Shown here piece after piece: positions 19,544 through 30,061 of a DNA stretch of 48,221 nucleotides. A program made the position numbers and the translations under genes. A model generated the notes under the pieces. It was given only the letters and a program-made list of their open reading frames with translations, did not search any database and had not been told where the DNA came from. The stretch is from assembly GCA_021812735.1 (NCBI GenBank), contig JAKAMV010000002.1:1-48221 (forward strand). Direction: 5' to 3'. The DNA is from Chloroflexota bacterium (GTDB lineage Bacteria > Chloroflexota > Limnocylindria > Limnocylindrales > CSP1-4). The stretch's first letter is position 1. Each line of letters opens with the position of its first letter.

Positions 19544-20494
19544 ATGAACGACCTCAAGCTCGGCATCCTGCTCTGGAACCAGGCCACAGACTGGCCGTCG
19601 TACCTCGCTGCGGTCCGGCGGATCGACGCCCTCGGCTACGACCACCTGTGGGCGTGGGACCACCTCTACGCGATCTTCGGCGACCCGCTCCAGCCCATCT
19701 TCGAGGGGTGGTCGTCGCTGGCCGCCGCCGCGATGGCCACCGAGCACCTCCGCCTCGGCCTGCTGGTCGGCGCCAACACATTCCGGAACCCGGGCGTGGT
19801 GGCCAAGACGGCGACCACGCTCGACCACATCTCAGGCGGCCGCGCCATCCTCGGCGTGGGCGGCGCCTGGATGGAACCCGAGCACACCGCGTACGGGATC
19901 GACTTCGGCGCGGGCTTCGGCCAGCGGCTCGACTGGCTGGAGGAGTCAGTGGCGAGCCTGCGGGCGATGCTCGCCGGCGACGCCGTGACCTCGCTGCCGG
20001 GCGGCCACTACCGGTTCCAGGCGGCGGAGGTCCACCCGCGCCCGGTGCAGCGGCGCCTGCCGATCATGATCGGCGGCTCCGGCGAGAGGAAGACCCTGCG
20101 CACGGTCGCCCGCCACGCCGACCTGTGGAACGCGATGGGCACGCCCGAGACGCTGCAGCACAAGGCCGACGTCCTGCGCAGCCACTGCGAGGCGGTGGGG
20201 CGCCCGATCGACGAGATCGAGTTCACGCTCGGCGTCAAGCTCACGATCCGCGACTCGGCGGCCGAGGCCGAGCGCGTCTGGCGGGCCGCCATGGCCCACA
20301 ACAGGACGCCGATCGCCGAGGTCGAGGACGACGTCACGTTCCTCAACGTGACGCCAGAGCAGGCGGCCGAGCGGCTCGCGCCGTACCTCGCCCTGGGGTT
20401 CCGCACCATCATCAGCGAGCAGCCCGCGCCGTACGACACCGAGACGCTCGAGCGCTTCATCGGGCAGGTGAAGCCGCTGCTCGAGCGGGCCTGA
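19544..20494 (+). CDS. LLM-class (F420-dependent type) oxidoreductase
   Basis: 316 aa TIM-barrel flavin/F420 enzyme of the luciferase-like family. Typical segments are YDHLWAWDHL near the N-terminus, LRLGLLVGANTFRNPGVVAKTATTLD (shown in part), ISGGRAILGVGGAW, and LPIMIGGSGERKTLR. The form suits cofactor F420, but the sequence alone does not separate F420 from FMN use. ATG at 19544. Nearby, on the other strand, is a Ddn-like F420-type protein, which supports F420 biochemistry. Substrate unknown. Confidence 0.88.
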   Translation: MNDLKLGILLWNQATDWPSYLAAVRRIDALGYDHLWAWDHLYAIFGDPLQPIFEGWSSLAAAAMATEHLRLGLLVGANTFRNPGVVAKTATTLDHISGGRAILGVGGAWMEPEHTAYGIDFGAGFGQRLDWLEESVASLRAMLAGDAVTSLPGGHYRFQAAEVHPRPVQRRLPIMIGGSGERKTLRTVARHADLWNAMGTPETLQHKADVLRSHCEAVGRPIDEIEFTLGVKLTIRDSAAEAERVWRAAMAHNRTPIAEVEDDVTFLNVTPEQAAERLAPYLALGFRTIISEQPAPYDTETLERFIGQVKPLLERA

Positions 20495-20559
20495 GGCCGC
20501 CTCGGGGGTGTGAAGGCGCCGACGGCGCCGACGGCGTCGGGACGAGAGCCGCGAGCCGG

Positions 20560-21000
20560 CTACGACGCGATCCGCTCGAGCCAGATGGCGGGGATGACCC
20601 GGGCGGTTCGCTGCTCGTAGTCGGCGAAGCCGGGGTGCTGGGCGACGTGGGCCGACCAGAGCCGGTCCCGCTCGGTGCCTTGGGCGACGATGGCCTGCGC
20701 TCGGAACGTCTCGCCCTCGGCCTCGACGGTGACCTCAGGGTGCGCCACGAGATTGGCGAACCAGGCCGGGTTGGCGGGCGCGCCGCCCTTGGAGGCCATG
20801 ATGACGAAGCGGGCGCCGTCGCGGCTGTAGACGAGGGGCGCGATGCGCGGCTCCCCGGTTTTCGCCCCCAGCGTGTGCAGGAGCAGGACGGGGCGGCCCT
20901 CGAACGGGCCGAACGTGATCCGGCCACCGTGTGCCCGGTGGTCGGCGATGAGGGCTTGTGTGAAGGAGGCGCGGTCGGAGCGGGGATCGCTTGCGGTCAT
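20560..21000 (-). CDS. Ddn/DUF385-type deazaflavin-dependent nitroreductase family protein
   Basis: 146 aa split-barrel protein. Family features are FEGRPVLLLHTLGAKTGEPR followed by PLVYSRDGARFVIMASKGG, then NPAWFANLVAHPEVTVE and a C-terminal FADYEQRTARVIP. Mycobacterial Ddn members reduce quinones or nitro compounds with F420H2; the substrate here is unknown. ATG start at 21000. Convergent with the LLM gene, 65 bp apart. Confidence 0.9.
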   Translation of the reverse strand: MTASDPRSDRASFTQALIADHRAHGGRITFGPFEGRPVLLLHTLGAKTGEPRIAPLVYSRDGARFVIMASKGGAPANPAWFANLVAHPEVTVEAEGETFRAQAIVAQGTERDRLWSAHVAQHPGFADYEQRTARVIPAIWLERIAS

Positions 21001-21062
21001 GCGCGAATCGTAGTCCCGCCGCCGGCTTGTTGCGTCCGCAATGACCTCCAGCGGGGCCGCCC

Positions 21063-22379
21063 TCAGGCCGCGACCGTCGTCGCGCCGGCGGCGGCTGCCG
21101 AGGTCCGCCATGCCGCAGGCACCTCGGTGGCCCTGGCCGCCGCGAACCGCGGCAGGGCGGAGGCGAGGAACATGCCCGCCCACGCCGGGAAGCCGATCCC
21201 CTCGCCCACGACGGTCGCCGCCGACAGGAGGAGGCCGCCGGCCGTGAACGCCGCGGCGTTGCGGGCGGTCATGGTCGCCTGCACGGTCACGAGGGCCGGG
21301 CCCGCGGTCAGGCGGAACAGGCGCTCCGTCTGGGCGAGCACGCTGGCGGAGTAGCCCACGGCGCCCACCATGACGCCGATCAGCAGCACGGCGCCCGCCG
21401 CCACGCTGCCCGGGAACGCGGCCAGGCAGAGCAGCATGCCCAGGCCCCGGAGCGCGTACGCGGTCCGCAGGAGCCGGGCGGACGACAGCTGCGCCAGCAC
21501 GGCGCCGAGCACGGCCGAGGTCAGGAGCGACGCCAGCGCCCAGACGCCGGACAGGACCACGGCGAAGCCGGGCGACATTCCCAGCACGGCCACCGCGTAG
21601 ACGCCGAGGTACGGCGTGAGTCCGACGCCCGCTGCGTTCCACGTCGATGCCCGCAGGAACGAGCGGAGTGCGGGGGTGGGCTCGGGCGCCGCGGCCGCCG
21701 CAGGGATGTGGACCCGGCCGGGGCGCGGCAGCCGGGCGACGGTCCGGACCAGCGGCAGCGAGGCGAGGAACGCGACCGCGAAGAAGGCCGCGTACAGCCA
21801 GCTCGCGAGGGCCGGCCCGACGGCGTTCAGAGCGAGGCCCGCCGGCAGCAGGATCACCGCCGACGCGCCTGCCGTCGCGGCCATCATCTTCGGTGTCACG
21901 GTGCGGCGCTCGTCGTCCGGCAGGACGATGGCGAGCCACGAGTACAGCGTCGCCTCGGCGACCAGCGCCCCCGAGTTCGCGACCAGCACGATGGCCGCGA
22001 TGATCACGACGGCGATGTCGTCCGGGACGAGGTGCAGGGCCACGCCCGCCGCCACCGCCGCGAACCAGATCCCGCGCGACTCGGTGAGCGCGGTCAGGGC
22101 GAGCGTGATCCCCCGCAGATTGCCGTCCGTGCGCCGCAGCGCCGACGGCATGAGGGCCTGCGCGGCCGAGCCCAGCACCGGCAGCAGCCCGACGAAGGTC
22201 ACGAACGCCGGGTTGGCGCCCAGGACCAGCAGGAACGGGACGAACAGGGCGTCGGTGGCGAACGCGGCCAGCACGGCCTGGGACCCGGCGATGGTCAGGT
22301 ACGGCCGGTTGCGGCGCGCCCCGAACTCCAGCCAGGGGCGGAGGGGAGTGGCGAGACGGCGATGGTGGAGCGAGATCAT
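21063..22379 (-). CDS. MFS-type membrane transporter
   Basis: 438 aa with about twelve hydrophobic segments, for example AAFATDALFVPFLLVLG, VVIIAAIVLVANSGALVAEA and GMLLCLAAFPGSVAAGAVLL. The basic loop between the halves (RTVARLPRPGR) is typical of major facilitator proteins. Substrate cannot be inferred; no neighbour gives a lead. ATG start without a clear ribosome-binding site. A good promoter candidate lies 47 bp upstream. C-terminus is Ala-rich. Confidence 0.82.
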   Translation of the reverse strand: MISLHHRRLATPLRPWLEFGARRNRPYLTIAGSQAVLAAFATDALFVPFLLVLGANPAFVTFVGLLPVLGSAAQALMPSALRRTDGNLRGITLALTALTESRGIWFAAVAAGVALHLVPDDIAVVIIAAIVLVANSGALVAEATLYSWLAIVLPDDERRTVTPKMMAATAGASAVILLPAGLALNAVGPALASWLYAAFFAVAFLASLPLVRTVARLPRPGRVHIPAAAAAPEPTPALRSFLRASTWNAAGVGLTPYLGVYAVAVLGMSPGFAVVLSGVWALASLLTSAVLGAVLAQLSSARLLRTAYALRGLGMLLCLAAFPGSVAAGAVLLIGVMVGAVGYSASVLAQTERLFRLTAGPALVTVQATMTARNAAAFTAGGLLLSAATVVGEGIGFPAWAGMFLASALPRFAAARATEVPAAWRTSAAAAGATTVAA

Positions 22380-22425
22380 CGGAGATGTCGATATTTCGTA
22401 GGCGATGTGATGTGTTTGCCTTCAT

Positions 22426-22454
22426 ATCATAGGAGATCTGCTTGCATTCGTCCA
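22426..22454 (-). promoter_or_regulatory. Candidate promoter of the MFS gene
   Basis: On the minus strand TGGACG (22454-22449), a 17-bp spacer and TATGAT (22431-22426) give a near-consensus sigma-70 promoter. It lies inside an unusually AT-rich pocket (22385-22450) for this genome, pointing at the MFS start 47 bp downstream. Confidence 0.45.
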
Positions 22455-22539
22455 GTGTGGCTCCTGTTCTGGGCGAGTTGCCGATGAATCCTCGATCGAC
22501 CCGGCGGCGTTCGCCAAGCCGCGCCATACTCGTCCTGCC

Positions 22540-23229
22540 ATGCCGGACCGCCTGACCCTGCTCTTCGATGGCGACGACACGCTGTGGGACAACAACGTCC
22601 ACTTCGAGCGCGCGATCGAAGCGTGGCTCGAGGTGGTGCTCAATGGCGCCTGGACGCCCGAGGCCGCCCGCGATGCGCTCGACCGGATCGAGGAGGCGAA
22701 CTTCACGACCGGCGGCGTGGGCACGTCGGCGTTCGGCGTCCACCTGCGGCGGGCGGCCGAGCGCATCCTCCCGTCGGACGAGCTGCCGGCGGCGGTGCCG
22801 CGGATCGAGGCGATCGTCGCCGCGATGCCGCGAGGTGCCGTGACGCCGTTTCCCGGAGTGGGCGAGACGCTGGACGCGCTGGGGTCGCGCCACACCCTGG
22901 GCCTGGTAACGCGTGGCGACCCCGCAGAGCAGTGGGCGAAGATCGACGCGTCTGGGCTGCGGGCCCGCTTCGCGCACATCGCGGTCGTGGAGCAGAAGGT
23001 GCCCGAGACCTACCGCGAACTCACGGCGCGCTGGGGGCTGGACCCGAAGGCGACCGTGATGATCGGCAACTCGCCGCGCTCGGACATCGTCCCGGCGCGT
23101 GCGGCCGGGTTCCGCGCGGTCCTGGTGCGTCATGCCACCACGTGGCGGCTCGAGCTCGCGGATGTGGACCCCGGCGACGACGGGGTGGCCCACGTGGACC
23201 GGTTCGCGCAGCTGCTGGACCTCTTCTAG
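22540..23229 (+). CDS. HAD-family hydrolase
   Basis: 229 aa, haloacid dehalogenase superfamily phosphatase-like protein. Motif I is FDGDDTLWDNN (nucleophile Asp and acid/base Asp), motif II is LGLVTRG, motif III Lys is in VVEQKV, and motif IV is MIGNSPRSDIVPA. The cap inserted after motif I is helical. DGDDTLW is common in small-molecule phosphatases of this superfamily. ATG start; divergent from the MFS gene. Substrate unknown. Confidence 0.9.
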   Translation: MPDRLTLLFDGDDTLWDNNVHFERAIEAWLEVVLNGAWTPEAARDALDRIEEANFTTGGVGTSAFGVHLRRAAERILPSDELPAAVPRIEAIVAAMPRGAVTPFPGVGETLDALGSRHTLGLVTRGDPAEQWAKIDASGLRARFAHIAVVEQKVPETYRELTARWGLDPKATVMIGNSPRSDIVPARAAGFRAVLVRHATTWRLELADVDPGDDGVAHVDRFAQLLDLF

Positions 23230-23265
23230 CCGCGTTCACTCGCGGCGGCCCGGCCGGCTCCCGCG

Positions 23266-24063
23266 CTACTTCAGCAGGGCCCGCATCTGCTTGGCGATGA
23301 ACCCGGCCGCCCAGCCCGGCGCCAGTCGATACAGGCGGTCCATCATCGCCGCGTCGCTGCCCACGAGCACGCGGTAGCGGTTCTTCACCATGCCCTCCAC
23401 GATCTGGTGGGCCGCGTCGGGCGCCGACGTCGTCTTCGGCAGCTTGCCGCCGCTGGGCAGATCCGGGATCGTCACGCCCGAGTTCTGCGTGATGTTGGTG
23501 GCCACGCCGCCCGGGAACACCACCGTGACGCGGACGTTGGTGCCGCGGAGCTCGGCGTGGAGACCCTCGGTCATCAGCTTCACGGCGGCCTTCGACGCGC
23601 CGTAGATCGTCTGGCCGGGAACGGGCAGGAAGCCGCCCATGCTCGAGATGTTGACGATGTGGGCCTCCGGACGCGCCTTGAGCGCCGGCAGGAACGACTT
23701 GGTCATGTAGAGCGTGCCGCGCCAGTTGACGTTCATGACCCGGTCAATCTGGTCGTAGCTCAGGTCGTCGAGCTTCACGAAGGGCTGGATGATCCCGGCG
23801 CAGTGGACAACGCCGTCGACCGCGCCGTGGCGCGCGGACACGCTGCCGGGCAGCGCCTCGACGGCGGACTGGTCAGCGATGTCGACCACGTGGGTGGAGA
23901 TGGCGGCCCCCGGCCCGGCGAGGCTGGCCGTCTCGGCGAGGGTCGTGCCGTTGACGTCCACGGCGGCCACGGTGGCGCCGCGCCGGAGGAGCTCCAGCGC
24001 CACCTCGCGTCCCATGCCGCTGCCAGCGCCGGTCACGACGATCACCTTGCCGGACGGATTCAC
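23266..24063 (-). CDS. Short-chain dehydrogenase/reductase
   Basis: 265 aa classical SDR. The nucleotide-binding TGAGSGMGRE is at the N-terminus, followed by VAAVDVN, where Asp after the second strand favours NAD over NADP. Then come the catalytic Ser in NISSMGG and YGASKAAVK (Tyr and Lys). The C-terminus is typical of SDRs that act on acyl chains or steroids, but the substrate cannot be read. GTG start with GGAGGG upstream. Confidence 0.92.
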   Translation of the reverse strand: MNPSGKVIVVTGAGSGMGREVALELLRRGATVAAVDVNGTTLAETASLAGPGAAISTHVVDIADQSAVEALPGSVSARHGAVDGVVHCAGIIQPFVKLDDLSYDQIDRVMNVNWRGTLYMTKSFLPALKARPEAHIVNISSMGGFLPVPGQTIYGASKAAVKLMTEGLHAELRGTNVRVTVVFPGGVATNITQNSGVTIPDLPSGGKLPKTTSAPDAAHQIVEGMVKNRYRVLVGSDAAMMDRLYRLAPGWAAGFIAKQMRALLK

Positions 24064-24525
24064 CGCACGCCCTCCTTCGACACGCGAGCCGCTGCCCGGA
24101 CTCTAGCTCAGGCCGACGCGGTCAGGCCCGCCCTGGCGAGCAGCGACGCGGCGGGTCTCACGGATGACCGGCGCGCCGGTGGTCTGGTCGGTAACCCGAT
24201 TGGCTCGATCGATGCCGGACACGATGCCCAGCGTCGCGGAGCCCGCGCACTGACCCAGCGGATCGCCGATGTCGAGGGCGACCTCGCCCCCGGGCCGCTT
24301 GCGAAGGGATTACGCGCCTGCGGCACGTACCATCGACGCATCGGGCGTCGCTGAAACCCGGCAGCGCCGGCGGCCCTCTTCGGGATGGGCGCTCGAGGGG
24401 CCGAGAGGCGCCGTGGCTCCGCACGCATGGGAGCCGCCTCATCTTGATCTCAGCCCACCCGAAGGCGGGACCCGCACCATAGGTCCGCGCGACGCCCGCG
24501 CGCCAGCCCACCACACCCAGGGGAC
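24064..24525. other. Spacer with consecutive hairpins upstream of the NuoF-like gene
   Basis: 462 bp without a supportable gene. From 24386 to 24469 it holds three inverted repeats: GGCGC/GCGCC (24388-24412), GGCTCC/GGAGCC (24415-24435) and CCCG/CGGG (24458-24469). They could be a structured leader of the downstream gene. The rest shows nothing clear. Confidence 0.45.
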
Positions 24526-25779
24526 ATGCCCAGCCTGATGCAGCCAACCGAACGACTCCTCGCCGGACCCCCGCTCGACGGCGACCCCGAATCGCTGACG
24601 CGCCACCACGCGCGCCTCGGCAGCCTGCCGCACCTGCCCGCCGACCAGGTGGTCGGGGCGCTCGAGGCAGCCGGGATCCTCGGCCGGGGCGGTGCCGGCT
24701 TCCCCGTGGGCCGGAAGTGGCGTGCCATCCTCGAGCAGCAGGGCAGCGCGACGCCGGTCGTCGTCGCCAACGGTGCCGAGGGCGAACCCGAGAGCGCCAA
24801 AGACCGCGTGCTGATGGCCCACCGGCCGCATCTTGTGATCGACGGCGCCGTCCTCGCCGCCCGCACGCTGGGCGCCGACCGGGTGGAGCTGTACGTCGGG
24901 CGGGAGCACACGCAGGCGGTCGCTGCGATGAAGGCGGCGGTCGACGAGCGGCCGGCGCACGATCGCAGGCTGCTCCACATCGTCGAGGCCCCGATCGGTT
25001 ACGTGGCGGGCGAATCCACCGCGGTCGTCCACTACGTGAACAGCAAGGACGCCCGGCCGATGACCACGCCGCCGCGGATGTCCGAACGCGGGGTGCGCAA
25101 CCGGCCGACGCTGGTCCAGAACGTGGAGTCGCTCGCCCAGGCCGCGCTCATCGCACGGTACGGGCCGGACTGGTTCAAGGAGCGCGGGCGCGGCAGGAAC
25201 CGCGGCACGACACTCGTGACCATCGCCGGGCCAGTCCGCCACGAGGGCGTCGCGGAGATCGAGCTGGGCACGCCGCTGGCCGAGCTCGTCGAGATCGCGG
25301 GCGGGCTCACGAGCACGTCCCAGGCGGTGCTGGTCGGCGGCTACTTCGGCACGTGGGCGCCGATCGAGACGGCGTGGAGCCTGCCGCTCGAGCCCGAGGC
25401 GCTCAAGGCGGCCGGCCTGACCTTCGGCTGCGGGCTGGTCCGCCTCCTGGACGCCGGATCGTGCGGCGTGGACTACAGCGCCCGGATCATGGACTTCCTG
25501 GCCGCCGGCTCTGCCCTGCAGTGCGGGCCGTGCAAGTTCGGGCTGGCGGACCTCGCGAGCGCCAGCGGCCGCGTGGCGGCTTTCGACCCGCGACCCACCG
25601 ACCTCTACGACATCGACCGCTGGACCGGACTCGTGACCGGTCGGGGTGCCTGCCGGCACCCCGACGGGGCCGCCCAGCAGATGAGCACGGCGATGGCCGT
25701 CTTCGCCGACGACTTCGCCAGCCACGTTCACCGCCGTCGGTGCCTCGCCTCCGGCGCCATGATCGGAGCCAGGCGATGA
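24526..25779 (+). CDS. NuoF-like flavoprotein paired with ferredoxin
   Basis: 417 aa, relative of NADH dehydrogenase subunit F. It has the flavin/NADH loop GRGGAGFPVGRKW, then NGAEGEPES and GYVAGESTAVVHY, an SLBB-like stretch (EIELGTPLAELVEIAGG) and a C-terminal iron-sulfur region. The latter reads SALQCGPCKFG with a later Cys in GACRHP; the first Cys of the usual SCGxCxPC is Ala, so the cluster would have an altered ligand set. ATG at 24526. The next gene, a ferredoxin, overlaps by 4 bases, so the two likely form a NAD(P)H:ferredoxin pair. It is separate from the hydrogenase diaphorase. Confidence 0.88.
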   Translation: MPSLMQPTERLLAGPPLDGDPESLTRHHARLGSLPHLPADQVVGALEAAGILGRGGAGFPVGRKWRAILEQQGSATPVVVANGAEGEPESAKDRVLMAHRPHLVIDGAVLAARTLGADRVELYVGREHTQAVAAMKAAVDERPAHDRRLLHIVEAPIGYVAGESTAVVHYVNSKDARPMTTPPRMSERGVRNRPTLVQNVESLAQAALIARYGPDWFKERGRGRNRGTTLVTIAGPVRHEGVAEIELGTPLAELVEIAGGLTSTSQAVLVGGYFGTWAPIETAWSLPLEPEALKAAGLTFGCGLVRLLDAGSCGVDYSARIMDFLAAGSALQCGPCKFGLADLASASGRVAAFDPRPTDLYDIDRWTGLVTGRGACRHPDGAAQQMSTAMAVFADDFASHVHRRRCLASGAMIGARR

Positions 25780-26036
25780 GCGACCAGCCCAAGCTCAAGA
25801 TCGATTGGATCGCCTGCAACGGCTACGGCGTCTGCGAGGCTGCCGCACCTGACCTCATCGTCCTCGACGACTGGGGCTACCCGATCTTGCCCGACGGCCC
25901 CGTCCCGCACGACCTCATGCGCCAGGCGAGGAAGGCGATCAACGACTGCCCCATGGTGGCGCTCGCGTGGGAGAGCCAGCAGACGCTGACGGGCGGCCGA
26001 CTCGGTCGGCTCCGGGGTCGCCGGGCGAACCCGTAG
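25776..26036 (+). CDS. [3Fe-4S]-type ferredoxin
   Basis: 86 aa. Cys in IACNGYGVC (C-x5-C) and the distal CPMVAL give three ligands, the pattern of [3Fe-4S] ferredoxins that feed cytochrome P450s and related oxygenases in actinobacteria. The C-terminus is basic (GGRLGRLRGRRANP). ATG overlaps the NuoF-like stop (ATGA). No P450 or oxygenase lies in the window, so the electron acceptor is unknown. Confidence 0.9.
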   Translation: MSDQPKLKIDWIACNGYGVCEAAAPDLIVLDDWGYPILPDGPVPHDLMRQARKAINDCPMVALAWESQQTLTGGRLGRLRGRRANP

Positions 26037-26090
26037 GCCGGAGCCCGTGGATCGGCTCCAGCCCTCAGCGGCACGCCACAAGTGGCGCGC

Positions 26091-27296
26091 TCAGGCCCAG
26101 GACGCGTGCCACACCCTCCAGAGCGCGGTGGGGTCCGTGAGCGGGTCGCCGTGGACGAGGACCAGGTCGGCGGGTCCGCCCTCGCGGATGACGCCGGCGT
26201 CGGGCTCGCCCAGCAGCTCGCCGCCCCGCCAGGTGGCCGCGCCCAGCGCCTCCCATGGCTCGAGCCCCGCCTCGACCAGCTGCTCGACCTCCCAGGCGAG
26301 CTGGTTGGCGCGGGTCGACCCGCCGCCGAAGTCGGTGCCGGTGGCGATGGCGACACCGGCCCGGCGTGCCGCCTGCACCGAGGCGACGGCCGCCTCGCGG
26401 CGCGCTTCGGTCCGCGCCCGCCCTTCGATCGTCACGAACCGCGGCAGCTCGGTCGTGTGCGCGAAGCTCCGCCACGATGCCAGCACGCACAGCGTCGCCA
26501 CGAGCCGCACCCCGTTGGCCGCCATCAGCCGGGCCGTCGCGTCGTCGATCTCGAAGCCGTGCTCGAGCGCGTCCACGCCGGCCTGGGCCCCGGCGCGCGA
26601 CCCGGCGTACTCCCCGCTGTGCGCCGTGACCCGGGCGCCGCGCGCGTGGACGGCATCCACCACCCGCCGCAGCTCGCCGGCGGTCCACGGGCACACGCCG
26701 CGCTCAGGGCCGTCGAGGTAGAGCTTGACGAGGTCCGCGCCGTCGTCGAGCTGGGCGATCGCGGCGGCCAGCAGCTGGTCGGCGTCGGCGGCCTCGACCG
26801 AGAGCGCGGGCATGTAGCCGGCGGCCATGACCCACGTGCCGGCCGCGCGCACGTGCGGGTAGCCGCGCAGGCCGCGCCACCGCTCCCGAAGGCCGATCGC
26901 CAGCGCGCGCTCCGCCCCGCTGTCAGGGTCCGGCCGCCGCACCGAGCCCACGTCGCGCGCCCAGCGAACGCCCGCCGAGGCGAGGAGGCGAGCGTTGGCC
27001 TCCGCCACGTCGAGCAGCGTCTCGGTGCTGTCGCCGGCCCGGTCGATCCAGTGGGCCCCGCCCGGCATCGTGAGGTGGCTGTGGGCGTCGACCATTCCGG
27101 GCACGATGGTCGAGCCGCTGGCGTCCACGACCTCGGCGTCGGCGTCGAGCTGGCCCTCATCGTCCGACGGCCGGATCCATGCGACCCGCCCGTCGGCGAT
27201 GAGGATGGACACGCCGCGACGAAGGCGATCAGAGCGGCCGTCGGCGAGGGCGCCGTCGCGGTACAGGCGCTGGCGGCGAGGTGCGGGGGTCGGCAT
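26091..27296 (-). CDS. Amidohydrolase family metal-dependent hydrolase
   Basis: 401 aa, imidazolonepropionase/prolidase-like amidohydrolase. Metal ligands are visible: His72 and His74 (VDAHSHLT), the Lys in LVKLYLDG that is often carboxylated, His in VTAHSG and ALEHGFE, and Asp in ATGTDFGGG. A beta-sandwich domain flanks the barrel (SILIADGRVAWI, DLVLVHGDPL). Cytosolic, no signal peptide. ATG at 27296 is the family start; the same frame stays open upstream through tandem repeats, which I exclude. Substrate unknown. Confidence 0.88.
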   Translation of the reverse strand: MPTPAPRRQRLYRDGALADGRSDRLRRGVSILIADGRVAWIRPSDDEGQLDADAEVVDASGSTIVPGMVDAHSHLTMPGGAHWIDRAGDSTETLLDVAEANARLLASAGVRWARDVGSVRRPDPDSGAERALAIGLRERWRGLRGYPHVRAAGTWVMAAGYMPALSVEAADADQLLAAAIAQLDDGADLVKLYLDGPERGVCPWTAGELRRVVDAVHARGARVTAHSGEYAGSRAGAQAGVDALEHGFEIDDATARLMAANGVRLVATLCVLASWRSFAHTTELPRFVTIEGRARTEARREAAVASVQAARRAGVAIATGTDFGGGSTRANQLAWEVEQLVEAGLEPWEALGAATWRGGELLGEPDAGVIREGGPADLVLVHGDPLTDPTALWRVWHASWA

Positions 27297-27360
27297 CACG
27301 GCGCAGTTTGGCACGCGGGGCGGCCATGCGGCGGGCCGATCCCGGCGATCCTCCCGCCGC

Positions 27361-29797
<2,437 letters not shown>

Positions 29798-30061
29798 GGC
29801 CCGGGACGAAGGGGCTGCCTACGGCACAGGACGAGCCGCTGCACGGCCCGCCAGCAGGGCCGCGAGTTATCCGTTGGGCATCGGCGAATGGGATGGCGCC
29901 GAGCCGGGGCGTCGTGCTGCCGTCATCCGGGGGAGGTCGCTGATGATCGGCATTCTCCCGACACCCTCGCCGCAAGGCTCGGAACAATGACCGAAGGCCA
30001 AGACACCGGCTGGGCGCAGTCGGGGCAGCTGCGTGCCCGGGCCGGTATCGCGCGGGCGCCG

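Noticed and set aside
24420..24470. GGCTGAGATCA on the minus strand, reminiscent of a TPP riboswitch
   Set aside because: The required downstream elements of the TPP fold (ACCUGAUC and the GCG-AGGGA end) are absent, and the gene it would precede is an SDR.
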